From positions 1-20,765 of the forward strand of contig JASHTX010000072.1 in assembly GCA_030040335.1 (NCBI GenBank): a DNA stretch of 20,765 nt. Reading direction: 5' to 3'. This DNA comes from Microcaldota archaeon (GTDB lineage: Archaea; Micrarchaeota; Micrarchaeia; Micrarchaeales; CABMGC01). The translations under genes were made by a program, and so were the position numbers. This document shows, one piece after another, positions 1-7,000 of the stretch; within the stretch, counting starts at the first letter, position 1; each line of letters opens with the position of its first letter. The notes below the pieces were generated by a model. That model ran no database searches. It had not been told where the DNA came from and saw only the letters and a list, made by a program, of their open reading frames with translations.

Positions 1-814
1 CAACTAGGCCAGGATTTAGCAGGGCGGCCAGTTGACCTGGTATGTAAGCGAACAGCCTGGTTATGGGAGGCACGCTCATGTACGATTCTGTTGCGTACTC
101 TGCTGTTATCGCGTTGGCGGCAAACGAATAGAACAGGAAAGCTGCAGCCGTTATGGCAAATCCCAGGAACAGGATCCGCAGCTTGGTTTTATGCATGTCT
201 AGTTCTTCCCTGCTCTTTCGCGGCGCATAGAAGAACTCGTAAAGCAGAAGGGCGATCAGCATTGTTATGCCCACAGCGTCAGTAGTCTCCATAAGCGACA
301 TCAACGCGATGTAGCTTATGGCAAAGAATTTGGCGTTTCCTTTGAAGTAGAAGTAGAATGAGAGGATGTAGAACAGTGGTATGAACGCCTGCTGGTGGAA
401 GTCGTATATGAGAAGGCCTCTTATGCCCGGATTTATCAGGAATGCGAAAGCAAGCGCAAATCCCAGCTTTCTGCTCCTCAGAAGGTCTGCGCAGACGAGA
501 TAGACGGCCACGGTGGTGACGGCCAGAAAGACGTCCTGTATTGCTATCAGCGTCATCGGCTGCTGGCTGAGCGCAAAGAGCGGCGTTATGAGCAGAAAGA
601 AGGGCGAGATGTGCTGGGCGTAGTTCAGGTACTGGAAACCCGTTATGTTCGCCAGATCGTGCAGGTGCCAGTAGAAGCTGTAGGTCATTATCCCTATGTC
701 GTAGTACGCTGAGCTGTATGAGCTGTATATGTGGTTTGCGGCAAACATCCAGAAAGAGAAATATGCTGCAGAGAGTATGACGATGAGAAGCATATATCTG
801 TCGTGCATTTGCAT
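1..814 (-). CDS. DUF2079 family integral membrane protein (5' part only)
   Basis: An open frame runs without a stop from the ATG at 814 to the window edge, giving about 271 residues of a longer protein. Seen: a start reading MQMHDRYMLL followed by a hydrophobic helix, then YYDIGIMTYSFYW, an N-Y-A-Q-H-I-S-P-F stretch, YDFHQQAF and a membrane-embedded MSLMETTD motif, with several further membrane helices. The Y-D-x-G-I motif, the H-x-S-P motif, the D-F-H motif and the intramembrane acidic residue are the hallmarks of DUF2079, predicted polytopic proteins loosely resembling GT-C glycosyltransferases. Substrate and activity are unknown. A GGAGAG lies about 8 bases before the ATG at 814; a second in-frame ATG at 808 is possible. 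It is divergent from rpoF and shares its AT-rich promoter region. Confidence 0.8.
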   Translation of the reverse strand, partial: MQMHDRYMLLIVILSAAYFSFWMFAANHIYSSYSSAYYDIGIMTYSFYWHLHDLANITGFQYLNYAQHISPFFLLITPLFALSQQPMTLIAIQDVFLAVTTVAVYLVCADLLRSRKLGFALAFAFLINPGIRGLLIYDFHQQAFIPLFYILSFYFYFKGNAKFFAISYIALMSLMETTDAVGITMLIALLLYEFFYAPRKSREELDMHKTKLRILFLGFAITAAAFLFYSFAANAITAEYATESYMSVPPITRLFAYIPGQLAALLNPGLV

Positions 815-838
815 GTTTCTTCTCTCCGCACGCAAAGC

Positions 839-854
839 TTTAAATGGTTTAAAT
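839..854. promoter_or_regulatory. Shared divergent promoter, repeated TTTAAAT
   Basis: Two copies of TTTAAAT (839-845 and 848-854) lie between the DUF2079 gene (start 814) and rpoF (start 877). The right copy is about 26 bp from the rpoF ATG and the left copy about 28 bp from the DUF2079 ATG. This is the normal archaeal TATA-to-transcription-start distance, so both messages may be nearly leaderless. The midpoint of the two starts (845.5) falls inside the element. Confidence 0.6.
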
Positions 855-876
855 AGCAAAAAGAAGGTGTGGAGGC

Positions 877-1215
877 ATGCTAGGAAAGAATCAAGGTAGC
901 AAGAAGGCCGTTTCATCAGCCGAGGCTCTGGAGATACTCGAAGGGAGGAAGGGCGCCGGAGAGCTAGGATATGAGCAGAAGCTGGCATACGATCACATAA
1001 AGAAGTTCGTTCCGCTTGATTCTGAAAGTGCAAAAAAGATGATCAAGGAGCTGCAGGAGTACGGCGTCTCGGAGACGACCGCAATAAAGATAACGGACAC
1101 GATGCCGATAGAGCTGACGCAGCTGAAGCACATCCTCACTAGAGAGAAGAAGACTTTCGAGGAGGATGAAGTGAAGAAGATGATGGAGGTAGTGCAGAGC
1201 CACAGGGGTAAATAG
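877..1215 (+). CDS. rpoF: DNA-directed RNA polymerase subunit Rpo4 (RpoF)
   Basis: This 112-residue protein matches archaeal RNA polymerase subunit F/Rpo4, the homologue of eukaryotic Rpb4. It pairs with Rpo7 (RpoE) to form the stalk of the polymerase. Seen: an N-terminal segment (about 13-30) of the type that packs on Rpo7, then an HRDC-like helical domain with YEQKLAYDHIKKF (about 32-44) and the family-typical VSETTAIKITDTMP (about 64-77) followed by a helix ending near the C-terminus. Length is normal for the family. The ATG at 877 is preceded by GGTGTGGAGG, but the TATA distance also allows a nearly leaderless message. DUF655 follows 37 bp downstream, an arrangement conserved in archaea, so the two are probably co-transcribed. 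Confidence 0.93.
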   Translation: MLGKNQGSKKAVSSAEALEILEGRKGAGELGYEQKLAYDHIKKFVPLDSESAKKMIKELQEYGVSETTAIKITDTMPIELTQLKHILTREKKTFEEDEVKKMMEVVQSHRGK

Positions 1216-1252
1216 GGATGTTTGGTGCGCTGGCACAAGAACGGGGGTACAA

Positions 1253-1825
1253 ATGTTGCAAGAGTCTCATGAAGGTCTGGAGGAGCACGCTTTCGTGCTC
1301 GATTACCTGTCTACAGGCAAGTCTTTTTCTCCCAAGCCAGAGCCGATAGTCCAGCTCCTGGGCGAGACCAAGTTCACGCTTCTAGAGGCGGTGCCGAAGG
1401 TTACCGACATAAAGGTCAAGGAGAGGGTCTACATCGGTAAGGGCGACAGGGACAAGATCGCAGTGATAAAGGCCAGGATAATGTACAACGACCTCACAGA
1501 AGTCGCGAAGAACGAGCTGCCCGGAGTGATAACCGAGATAATAAAGGCAAACGAGGCAAAGTTCGTGAGCATATTCAACACCGCTTCTCCGCTGAACATC
1601 AGGATGCACTCGCTCGAATTGCTTCCCGGAATAGGCAAGAAACACCTCGCCGCAATTCTGCAGGCCAGGGAGCAGAAGGAATTCGGCAGCTTCAAGGAAA
1701 TCTCAGAGCGTGTACCGCTCCTCCAGGATCCGGTAAAGCTGCTCACCGAGCGGGTAATAGCCGAGCTGAAGGGCGACAGCAGGTTCTACATGCTCACAAG
1801 ACCTTATGTTAGGGAAATAAGGTAA
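1253..1825 (+). CDS. DUF655 protein, predicted RNA-binding (COG1491)
   Basis: A 190-residue archaeal DUF655 protein. Seen: LEEHAFVLDYLSTGK near the N-terminus, an OB-like beta region with VYIGKGDRDKI (about 60-70), and a C-terminal helix-hairpin-helix unit around LELLPGIGKKHLAAIL (about 121-136) continuing to FKEISERV. The HhH unit supports nucleic-acid binding; the biochemical role of the family is not established. It usually sits with L21e, rpoF and ksgA. Here it follows rpoF directly, but L21e is convergent downstream and ksgA lies 3.6 kb away. The ATG at 1253 has a GGGGG about 6 bases upstream. An earlier ATG at 1218 is out of frame. Confidence 0.9.
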   Translation: MLQESHEGLEEHAFVLDYLSTGKSFSPKPEPIVQLLGETKFTLLEAVPKVTDIKVKERVYIGKGDRDKIAVIKARIMYNDLTEVAKNELPGVITEIIKANEAKFVSIFNTASPLNIRMHSLELLPGIGKKHLAAILQAREQKEFGSFKEISERVPLLQDPVKLLTERVIAELKGDSRFYMLTRPYVREIR

Positions 1826-1909
1826 TAGCTGACTGGTGGGGTTCAGAACTGCAGGCTTCTCTCAACGGCTACAAGGTCTATTTCAGGGAAAGCAAGAGAG
1901 GAACATGAA

Positions 1910-2197
1910 TTACATCTTTTCCAGATGCCTCTGATTTACAACAAGTGTGCGTTTTGTCTTGTTTGAGACCATCAGCTCGACAACATACGCACCGCCCCTC
2001 TTCTCTGTTATCGTTCCCACTCTGCCCCTGTACCTCGGGTGCGGTATGTCCTTGAAGCTTCCCTTCTGCACTATGGCGACCCTGTCGCCGATGTTGAAGT
2101 TCTTTATCAGCTTGGTTATGCCCAGCTTGCTCGGCTTGTGATGCCTGGCAAGGTGCCTGGTCCTGCCGGAAAACAGGCCGTGAGATCTTTCTGTCAT
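1910..2197 (-). CDS. rpl21e: Large-subunit ribosomal protein L21e
   Basis: L21e (eL21), a structural protein of the archaeal/eukaryotic 50S/60S subunit. Seen: a basic N-terminus MTERSHGLFSGRTRHLARH, the SH3-like barrel with FNIGDRVAIVQ, then IPHPRYRGRVGTITEKRGGAYVVEL and a closing TLVVNQRHLEKM. The HPR-Y/F-x-GR-x-G motif is diagnostic. I prefer the ATG at 2197 (95 residues) because archaeal L21e proteins begin M-x-x-S-x-G. A GTG at 2206 would add three residues. It lies convergent to DUF655 and divergent from the TBP gene, with a TATA-like element and a 17-bp inverted repeat between. Confidence 0.93.
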   Translation of the reverse strand: MTERSHGLFSGRTRHLARHHKPSKLGITKLIKNFNIGDRVAIVQKGSFKDIPHPRYRGRVGTITEKRGGAYVVELMVSNKTKRTLVVNQRHLEKM

Positions 2198-2219
2198 GCT
2201 ATCCACTAATAGTCTAAAA

Positions 2220-2236
2220 TTCGAGGTATACTCGAA
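2220..2236. promoter_or_regulatory. 17-bp inverted repeat, possible operator
   Basis: TTCGAG-GTATA-CTCGAA is a perfect 6-bp inverted repeat with a 5-base centre, between the L21e start (2197) and the TATA-like element at 2241-2252. Its GTATA centre could itself be the L21e TATA element, about 31 bp from the ATG. A dyad this close to both divergent promoters is typical of an operator, but no binding protein is identified. Confidence 0.4.
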
Positions 2237-2240
2237 ATAG

Positions 2241-2252
2241 GTATATAAATAC
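2241..2252. promoter_or_regulatory. TATA box of the single-repeat TBP gene
   Basis: GTATATAAATAC is a near-palindromic, consensus-like archaeal TATA box. It predicts transcription starting near 2271, just before the ATG at 2282, so the TBP message would have a very short leader. It may also serve L21e in the opposite direction. Confidence 0.65.
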
Positions 2253-2281
2253 CTTTCATGCTTATAAAGATGCTGATTAAT

Positions 2282-2578
2282 ATGGCAAAGAGAGTAACGC
2301 TGAAGCCGAACTTCAAGATCGAGAACATAGTCGCGAGCGCCGACCTGGGTGTGGAGCTGGACCTCTACGCCATAGCGAAGGCGTCATCTGACGTCGACTA
2401 CGAGCCCGAGCAGTTCCCAGGCGCGATATACAAGATAAAGGAGCCGAAGGTGGCGCTCCTGCTCTTCAAGAACGGGAAGATAATCTGCACAGGCGCGAAG
2501 ACAGAGGCGGACATAAAGAAGGCGATAGACCAGGTAATAAAGGTAGTCAAGAACTACATACTCAGCGAGAAGAAGTAG
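2282..2578 (+). CDS. tbp: TATA-binding protein with a single TBP repeat (half-size TBP)
   Basis: A 98-residue protein made of one TBP repeat. Archaeal TBPs are about 180-200 residues with two tandem repeats forming a pseudo-symmetric DNA saddle. Seen, numbered from the ATG at 2282: IENIVASADL (13-22, like repeat 1), YEPEQFPGAIYKIKEP (40-55, like repeat 2), VALLLFKNGKIICTGAKTEA (57-76) and a final helix ending ILSEKK. F45 and F62 correspond to the paired phenylalanines that kink TATA DNA in each half of a normal TBP. The stop is clean and the convergent dedA stop lies 3 bp away, so there is no room for a second repeat. Upstream in-frame ATGs at 2258 and 2270 exist, but the TATA box at 2241-2252 favours 2282. 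A symmetric homodimer is inferred. Another full-length TBP elsewhere in the genome cannot be excluded. Confidence 0.9.
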   Translation: MAKRVTLKPNFKIENIVASADLGVELDLYAIAKASSDVDYEPEQFPGAIYKIKEPKVALLLFKNGKIICTGAKTEADIKKAIDQVIKVVKNYILSEKK

Positions 2579-2581
2579 CCG

Positions 2582-3211
2582 CTATTTTATCTTCTTGGTC
2601 GCGTACCAGTATGCAGCATACAGCAGTACGAAGAACGCTGCAACAGCGGCTATGAGAAGATACACGTTTCTAAACGAAAGCGCATAGTAGCCGAATCCTA
2701 TCAGCAGCGCATCCCAGATCAGCGCACCGAGCGTCGAGTAGAAGTAGAACTGCTTAAGAGGCATCCTGGCGAAGCCGGCCGGAAAGTTTATCAGGCCCCT
2801 GATCACCGGCAGCAGCCTCGAGAAGAAGACCGCGAATGCGCCTTTCTTAGCAAACCAGTGCTCAAACGCAATCAGCCTCTGCTTTGTGACGTGAAAGAGG
2901 CGGGCGTGCTTGTAGACTATCTCCTTGCCGATTATGTAAGCAATGTAGTAGTTGATCCCCATGCCGACAAATCCCGCGAGCAGAACCGTGGCGAAGGCCA
3001 GGGGCAGGCTCAGTATCCCGGTTCTTGCGAAATAGCCTGCCGCTGGAAGAAGGATCTCGCTCGGCACTATTGGCAGTGAAGCGGATTCGAGAACCATGAG
3101 CAGGAATATTGTTATGTAACCATGCCGCATAATTGCGCCGCCCACCATCCTGTAGGCGTTGCCGATGACGTTGGCGAAGAGGAAGGGAAGCATAGTGGTA
3201 TTTATCTGCAT
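2582..3211 (-). CDS. DedA/VTT family membrane protein
   Basis: A 209-residue DedA-family (SNARE-associated/VTT) membrane protein. Members are associated with lipid scrambling or flipping and envelope homeostasis; the substrate here is unknown. Seen: a membrane segment, then MVLESASLPIVPSEILLP (about 39-56) with the conserved E-x-x-x-x-P-x-x-P-S-E motif, several hydrophobic helices, and the F-F-S-R-L-L-P-V-I-R-G motif leading to NFPAG (about 129-146), both family signatures. The last two helices end near a basic C-terminus. An alternative start at M7 (3193) lies about 25 bp from the TATA-like element at 3215-3223 and may be the true start. It converges on the TBP gene with 3 bp between the stops and diverges from pelota. 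Confidence 0.87.
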   Translation of the reverse strand: MQINTTMLPFLFANVIGNAYRMVGGAIMRHGYITIFLLMVLESASLPIVPSEILLPAAGYFARTGILSLPLAFATVLLAGFVGMGINYYIAYIIGKEIVYKHARLFHVTKQRLIAFEHWFAKKGAFAVFFSRLLPVIRGLINFPAGFARMPLKQFYFYSTLGALIWDALLIGFGYYALSFRNVYLLIAAVAAFFVLLYAAYWYATKKIK

Positions 3212-3214
3212 ATC

Positions 3215-3223
3215 TTTTTATGA
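3215..3223. promoter_or_regulatory. TATA-like element shared by dedA and pelota
   Basis: TTTTTATGA lies in a gap of only 30 bp between the two divergent genes. It is about 23 bp from the pelota ATG (3242) and about 26 bp from M7 of DedA (3193). Both messages would then be leaderless or nearly so. Confidence 0.5.
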
Positions 3224-3241
3224 TTACTTGAGTGCATCGAG

Positions 3242-4291
3242 ATGCGGGTCATAAGGTTCAACGAGTCATCAGAAGAGCTGAAGCTACTGCCTGACTCTTT
3301 CGACGACCTATATCTGCTCGCAAGGGTGATAAGCGCCGGCGACTCTGTTACCGCGAGCACTTACAGGAGATTCAGGCCGAGCGAGGGCGAGGAGGGCGAG
3401 CAGAAGGAGGTTGTCATAGAGCTGAACGTGGAGCGTGTCGAGATAGACAAGAACGCGCAGAAGCTGAGGCTGATGGGCAAGATCGCGAGCGGCAAGCCGC
3501 TGGAGTACATAAAGATGGGAAGCTACCACACTACCACTATAGGCGCCGGAGATGCCCTGACGATAAGGAAGGAGGAATGGAAGGGATACGTGCTTAGCAT
3601 GATAAAGAAGGCCGTGGCCGACTCGAAGAAGCCCAGGCTCGGTGTCGTTGCCCTCGATGACGAGAAGGCCACGTTCGCCTACATCAAGGGATACGGAATA
3701 GACGTGATAACGGAGATATACAGCAGGCTGAGCAAGAAGATGAAGGAGAAGGACTACGAGAAGGCGAGAAGCGAGTACTTCGACGAGATAATAAAGAAGG
3801 CCGGTTCGATGCCCGTTGACATTATAGTCTTCGCAGGTCCCGGATTCACGAAAGACGACCTGAAGAAGTACGCGGAGTCGAAGAGGATTGCGATAAACAA
3901 GAAGACCGCGTATACCGCAGTCGGTGATGCCGAACGTTCGGGAATAAGGGAGGCGATACAGAGCGATGCCGTCGCAAGGCTGCTCGAGAACGAGAAGGTC
4001 AAGAAGGAGTTCGACCTGCTCAACCTTTTCCTCGGAGGACTGGGTGTGGGCGCCTCGTTTCATGGCGCATCAAGGATAAAAGACGCGCTGGCCGAGTATA
4101 GGGTTGCTACGATACTGGTCAACGACTCTGCTCTCAACGAGCCCGATGTGCGCGAGACTCTCGATATCGCGTACAGGCAGAAGGTGGAGATAGAGGTCTT
4201 CAACTCAGATGACGACGCCGGCGTGCAGCTCAAGAACTTCAAGGATATCGCAGCAATAAGCAAGGCGTTCGCCAAGAAAAAAGCTAGCTAG
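3242..4291 (+). CDS. pelA: mRNA surveillance protein pelota (aPelota/Dom34)
   Basis: A 349-residue archaeal pelota, of normal length. Pelota binds the A site of stalled ribosomes and, with a GTPase (aEF1A in archaea) and ABCE1, splits them for rescue. Seen: an Sm-like N-terminal domain (1 to about 130) with DSFDDLYLLARVISAGDSVT and an ELNVERVEI strand; a central eRF1-like domain (about 131-265) with LGVVALDDEKATFAYIKGYG and VDIIVFAGPGFTKDDL; and a C-terminal L7Ae-like domain (about 268-345) with ATILVNDSAL and VEIEVFNSDDDAGVQLKNF. As expected for pelota, and unlike aRF1, there is no GGQ hydrolysis motif. Its last 8 bases overlap the end of the convergent class III signal-peptide gene. Confidence 0.95.
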   Translation: MRVIRFNESSEELKLLPDSFDDLYLLARVISAGDSVTASTYRRFRPSEGEEGEQKEVVIELNVERVEIDKNAQKLRLMGKIASGKPLEYIKMGSYHTTTIGAGDALTIRKEEWKGYVLSMIKKAVADSKKPRLGVVALDDEKATFAYIKGYGIDVITEIYSRLSKKMKEKDYEKARSEYFDEIIKKAGSMPVDIIVFAGPGFTKDDLKKYAESKRIAINKKTAYTAVGDAERSGIREAIQSDAVARLLENEKVKKEFDLLNLFLGGLGVGASFHGASRIKDALAEYRVATILVNDSALNEPDVRETLDIAYRQKVEIEVFNSDDDAGVQLKNFKDIAAISKAFAKKKAS

Positions 4292-5363
4292 GCAGCCCGT
4301 TGGCCGAGAATACCTGTTCGCCCTTGCCGCACGGGTTCTCCCAGAAGATCTCGAAGTCGTACAGCCCCTGCTGGAAGGTCACGCTCCTGGGCCCGTACTG
4401 CGTCGCGCCCTGCTGCTTCCATCCAGAGCCCGAAAAGACGTTTGACCATGAGTTTGTCGGAGGTGCGCCCCTGTAAAAGACCTCAATCGCTCCGTATGTC
4501 ACCACGTTGAACGTGACGGTCTTCGCGGTGTCGAAATAAAGCGTCGTAGACGCGATAGAGAGCATCGAGTTGTATGGCGTGCTGTAGACGCAGGCGCCGG
4601 CGTTGCTGTTTACGTTGTTGTTGTTCAGGCTTGACAGCACTTGCGGGTATGCTGACAGCGGATAGCCGAGCCTGCTTGTTCCCTGCAGCGTTCCGTTTGT
4701 CGCAAATGCGTATGCGATTGTGTTGCTCGTGATGTTGGCCAGCCAGTCATCGTTCTGTAGTATGCTGTAGTTGTACGGCTGCACAGGTGGGTTCGAGCTC
4801 AGCACGCTGAACGGAAGTATGTTTGATGTTGGCGGAGACTGCGAGGCGACGACGCTGAACAATACCGCCTTGTCGATGCTAGGATTCGTGGCGAAGGAGC
4901 CGCTGTACTGCACCTGCTCATAGTTGCAGTTTTTTGTGGAGAGGTTTGCCTGCCCCGAGTTGCAGAAAAGCGCGTTGATGGTGTAGTATCCCTGAATCTG
5001 CGTCTGCGTGCTCGGGGCGCTGTTCTGCTCAACCGTGCACGTGGAAGTCATTCCCGGATAAAGATATGACGGAGTGCAGTAGCCGTTCGACGTAAGGCTC
5101 TTCACCTCTGTCTGCATGCTCGTAAGGTTTATCGGCACGCTCTGCGAATTTGAGAACGAGAAGGTTATCAGCGAATAGCCCGTTATCGTGTTGCTGTACA
5201 TCTCTACGAAGTTGCACTGCGGCCCGGAGAAAGACGCGCACTGCGAAGGAAGCGTCAGCGCAGGTGCGCCTGCGAGGAAGAGGATGATGCTGACTGTTAT
5301 CCCCAATATCATGAAAAGGAAGCTGTATGTCGTCAGGAATTCGAGAGACGATTGGGCACGCAT
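4284..5363 (-). CDS. Class III signal-peptide (archaeal pilin-type) surface protein
   Basis: A 359-residue secreted or surface protein. Seen: MRAQSSLEFLTTYSF followed by a hydrophobic segment to about residue 31. The R-A-Q-S-S-L-E-F arrangement matches the class III signal peptide, which a prepilin peptidase of the EppA/FlaK type cuts just before the Gln, leaving the hydrophobic segment for pilus-like assembly or anchoring. The remaining 320 residues are rich in Ser, Thr, Asn and Gln with scattered cysteines and N-glycosylation sequons, ending VFSANGLPS. That is far larger than a usual pilin, so a minor pilin, adhesin or other surface protein is likely. Target unknown. A TATA-like GCATATTTTA (minus strand, 5381-5390) lies about 22 bp before the ATG. 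The gene overlaps pelota by 8 bp tail to tail. Confidence 0.75.
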   Translation of the reverse strand: MRAQSSLEFLTTYSFLFMILGITVSIILFLAGAPALTLPSQCASFSGPQCNFVEMYSNTITGYSLITFSFSNSQSVPINLTSMQTEVKSLTSNGYCTPSYLYPGMTSTCTVEQNSAPSTQTQIQGYYTINALFCNSGQANLSTKNCNYEQVQYSGSFATNPSIDKAVLFSVVASQSPPTSNILPFSVLSSNPPVQPYNYSILQNDDWLANITSNTIAYAFATNGTLQGTSRLGYPLSAYPQVLSSLNNNNVNSNAGACVYSTPYNSMLSIASTTLYFDTAKTVTFNVVTYGAIEVFYRGAPPTNSWSNVFSGSGWKQQGATQYGPRSVTFQQGLYDFEIFWENPCGKGEQVFSANGLPS

Positions 5364-5380
5364 CCGACCACAGACGTGAG

Positions 5381-5390
5381 TAAAATATGC
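5381..5390 (-). promoter_or_regulatory. TATA-like element of the class III signal-peptide gene
   Basis: Minus-strand GCATATTTTA is about 22 bp from the ATG at 5363, consistent with a leaderless or very short-leader message. Confidence 0.4.
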
Positions 5391-5416
5391 GTAAAGTCTT
5401 ATTATCCTTCCCCTGT

Positions 5417-5425
5417 CTTATAGTT
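5417..5425 (+). promoter_or_regulatory. TATA-like element of ksgA
   Basis: CTTATAGTT lies about 29 bp upstream of the ksgA ATG at 5449. A GAGAGAGCGGGG stretch follows, but its spacing to the ATG is too long for a normal ribosome-binding site, again suggesting a short leader. Confidence 0.4.
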
Positions 5426-5448
5426 AGAGAGAGCGGGGCAGCCACTAT

Positions 5449-6237
5449 ATGCTTGAACGGACGCAGATATACCTGAAACCGATAAAGGCGATGGGGCAGA
5501 ACTTCCTGATAAACAGATCAGTAGCCGAGGCCGAGGCCGAGCACGCTCACGGGAAAATCGTCCTGGAACTCGGTTCGGGTTACGGCATTCTGACGAAAGA
5601 ACTCTGCGAGAGGGCCAGGCGTGTTGTTTCCGTAGAGCTGGACAGGAACCTATACACGATGCTGAAGCAGGAGCTTAAGTACAAGAACCTGAAGATGCTC
5701 AACAAGGATTTTTTCGACGCGAGCGATGACGAACTCGAAGTGGCGGATGCGGACATAATGATAGCAAACGTGCCCTACAAGCTCTCGAGCAGGGTGATCG
5801 ACTTTCTGATAGGGCACGAGCTCGAGGCTGTGCTCTGCCTCCAGAAGGAATTCGTGGAGCACATGACCGCAAAGCCGGGAACGAGGAACTACTCGAGGCT
5901 CAGCGTCATGTTCCAGCTCTGTTTCAACTTTACAAAGATCATCCCCGTGTCAAGGGGCAGCTTCAGGCCTGTGCCCAAGGTGGACTCGGTTGTCGTATAC
6001 ATAAGGCCGAAGGGCGTGAAGATCGGGGAAGGCGAGAGGTCTGTGATAAATGCGGTGATGCAGCATAAGAAGAAGAGCGTCAGGAACGCGCTTCTGGATT
6101 CCCGCGACCAGCTCCGCATCTCAGGAAATCAGGTCGACGCTGCCCTTGAGGGAAGCGGGAAGAAGGACGTAAAGCTCTTCAAGCTGAATCCAGAAGAGAT
6201 ACTCGGGCTCGCAAAGTCAGTGGTTAAGGGTTCATGA
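5449..6237 (+). CDS. ksgA: 16S rRNA dimethyladenosine transferase KsgA/Dim1
   Basis: A 262-residue SAM-dependent methyltransferase that dimethylates the two adjacent adenosines in helix 45 near the 3' end of 16S rRNA and acts as a late 30S assembly checkpoint. Seen: GQNFL (16-20), motif I VLELGSGYGILT (38-49), the acidic motif II VSVELD (60-65), and the catalytic NVPY (107-110; the family has N-I/L/V-P-Y). The C-terminal basic domain starts around FRPVPKVDSVVVYI. Length is typical. In many archaea it directly follows DUF655, but here it has its own promoter 3.6 kb away. Its last 6 bases overlap the end of the convergent membrane protein gene. Confidence 0.95.
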   Translation: MLERTQIYLKPIKAMGQNFLINRSVAEAEAEHAHGKIVLELGSGYGILTKELCERARRVVSVELDRNLYTMLKQELKYKNLKMLNKDFFDASDDELEVADADIMIANVPYKLSSRVIDFLIGHELEAVLCLQKEFVEHMTAKPGTRNYSRLSVMFQLCFNFTKIIPVSRGSFRPVPKVDSVVVYIRPKGVKIGEGERSVINAVMQHKKKSVRNALLDSRDQLRISGNQVDAALEGSGKKDVKLFKLNPEEILGLAKSVVKGS

Positions 6238-6990
6238 CGGCGCGCTGCCCACGTCTGCCAGGTCGAACGTGTGCATCGGGTTCTGTACGCCCGGTGCTCC
6301 TGGTTCCGTAGTGTAATTCAGCCAGAGCGTTCCTATGAATGTGGTCTTGTTGCTTATGTTGGATGAGTTCAGAGGAGCGGCCTGAGCACTCCAGCATTTC
6401 AACCCTGTGACGCTCACCAGCTGGCCAGCAGGCATGCTGAGCGCGCCTGCCGAAGGCGAGTTTGCGGGAACGGTCGTCGCACTGCCGTTCCCAGAAAGCA
6501 GCACCATGGCCTGCGGAGGATTCGGCAGTATGACCCCGCGCTCTCCGTTTGCCGCGCAACCCATGCCGATGTTATACAGCTGTGTGCCGTTGTCCAGCAT
6601 AAAGGCGATGGAGAGGTTTCCCGAGCTCGAGAGTGCGATGCCGTAGCACGTGAATCCGCGCCTTATTGCGCAGTAGTGTATGGGACACGAGTTTGTTACT
6701 GCTGTGATGGGTACAATCCCCAGGATGACGAAGAGCAGCATCAAAAGAAACGCAAGTTTTCCCGCACCCCTGAATAGGAAATATTGCGCTGCAAGCAAAA
6801 GCAGCAGGTCCGATATCAGCAGGAATATTTCTACGTTGGCTCCTGCATGCCCTATATTTCCGCAGCTTGTTACGAGCTCGTACAAAACAAGGAAATTTAG
6901 TATACCGATTACGTAACCTATGATGGCCGGGCTCACGTATCTCTTGAAGATGGTTTTTGCCGATTGCTTTGCGCGGTTTGATTTTCGCAT
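6232..6990 (-). CDS. Unrecognised membrane protein with exported Cys-containing domain
   Basis: Not recognised as a known family. The 252 residues show a basic N-terminus (1-18), three hydrophobic helices (about 19-41, 54-73 and 78-98), then about 150 mainly polar residues with cysteines at about 102, 107, 115 and 144 and one near CWSAQ. Several N-x-S/T sequons (SSSGNLS, NGTQ, NGSAT, SNKTT, NYTT) suggest the C-terminal part lies outside the cell and is glycosylated, possibly with disulfides. The pattern GFTCYGIALSSSGNLSIAF looks like a beta-strand domain. It starts 10 bp after the MBL hydrolase gene on the same strand, so the two are probably co-transcribed. No function is proposed. Confidence 0.65.
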   Translation of the reverse strand: MRKSNRAKQSAKTIFKRYVSPAIIGYVIGILNFLVLYELVTSCGNIGHAGANVEIFLLISDLLLLLAAQYFLFRGAGKLAFLLMLLFVILGIVPITAVTNSCPIHYCAIRRGFTCYGIALSSSGNLSIAFMLDNGTQLYNIGMGCAANGERGVILPNPPQAMVLLSGNGSATTVPANSPSAGALSMPAGQLVSVTGLKCWSAQAAPLNSSNISNKTTFIGTLWLNYTTEPGAPGVQNPMHTFDLADVGSAPS

Positions 6991-7000
6991 TTGCAGGACC

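Noticed and set aside
395..712. Plus-strand ORF of 105 residues at the left end
   Set aside because: It is the shadow of the DUF2079 gene on the minus strand, which has membrane helices and family motifs.
1813..1908. A 31-codon open frame between DUF655 and L21e reading ADWWGSELQASLNGYKVYF and ending at TGA
   Set aside because: It looks protein-like but has no ATG, GTG or TTG start and is preceded by a stop. It could be a remnant of a lost gene, but there is no family match to support it.
3308..4063. Minus-strand ORF of 251 residues opposite pelota
   Set aside because: It is a long shadow frame, Leu-rich with no motif, inside the well-supported pelota gene.
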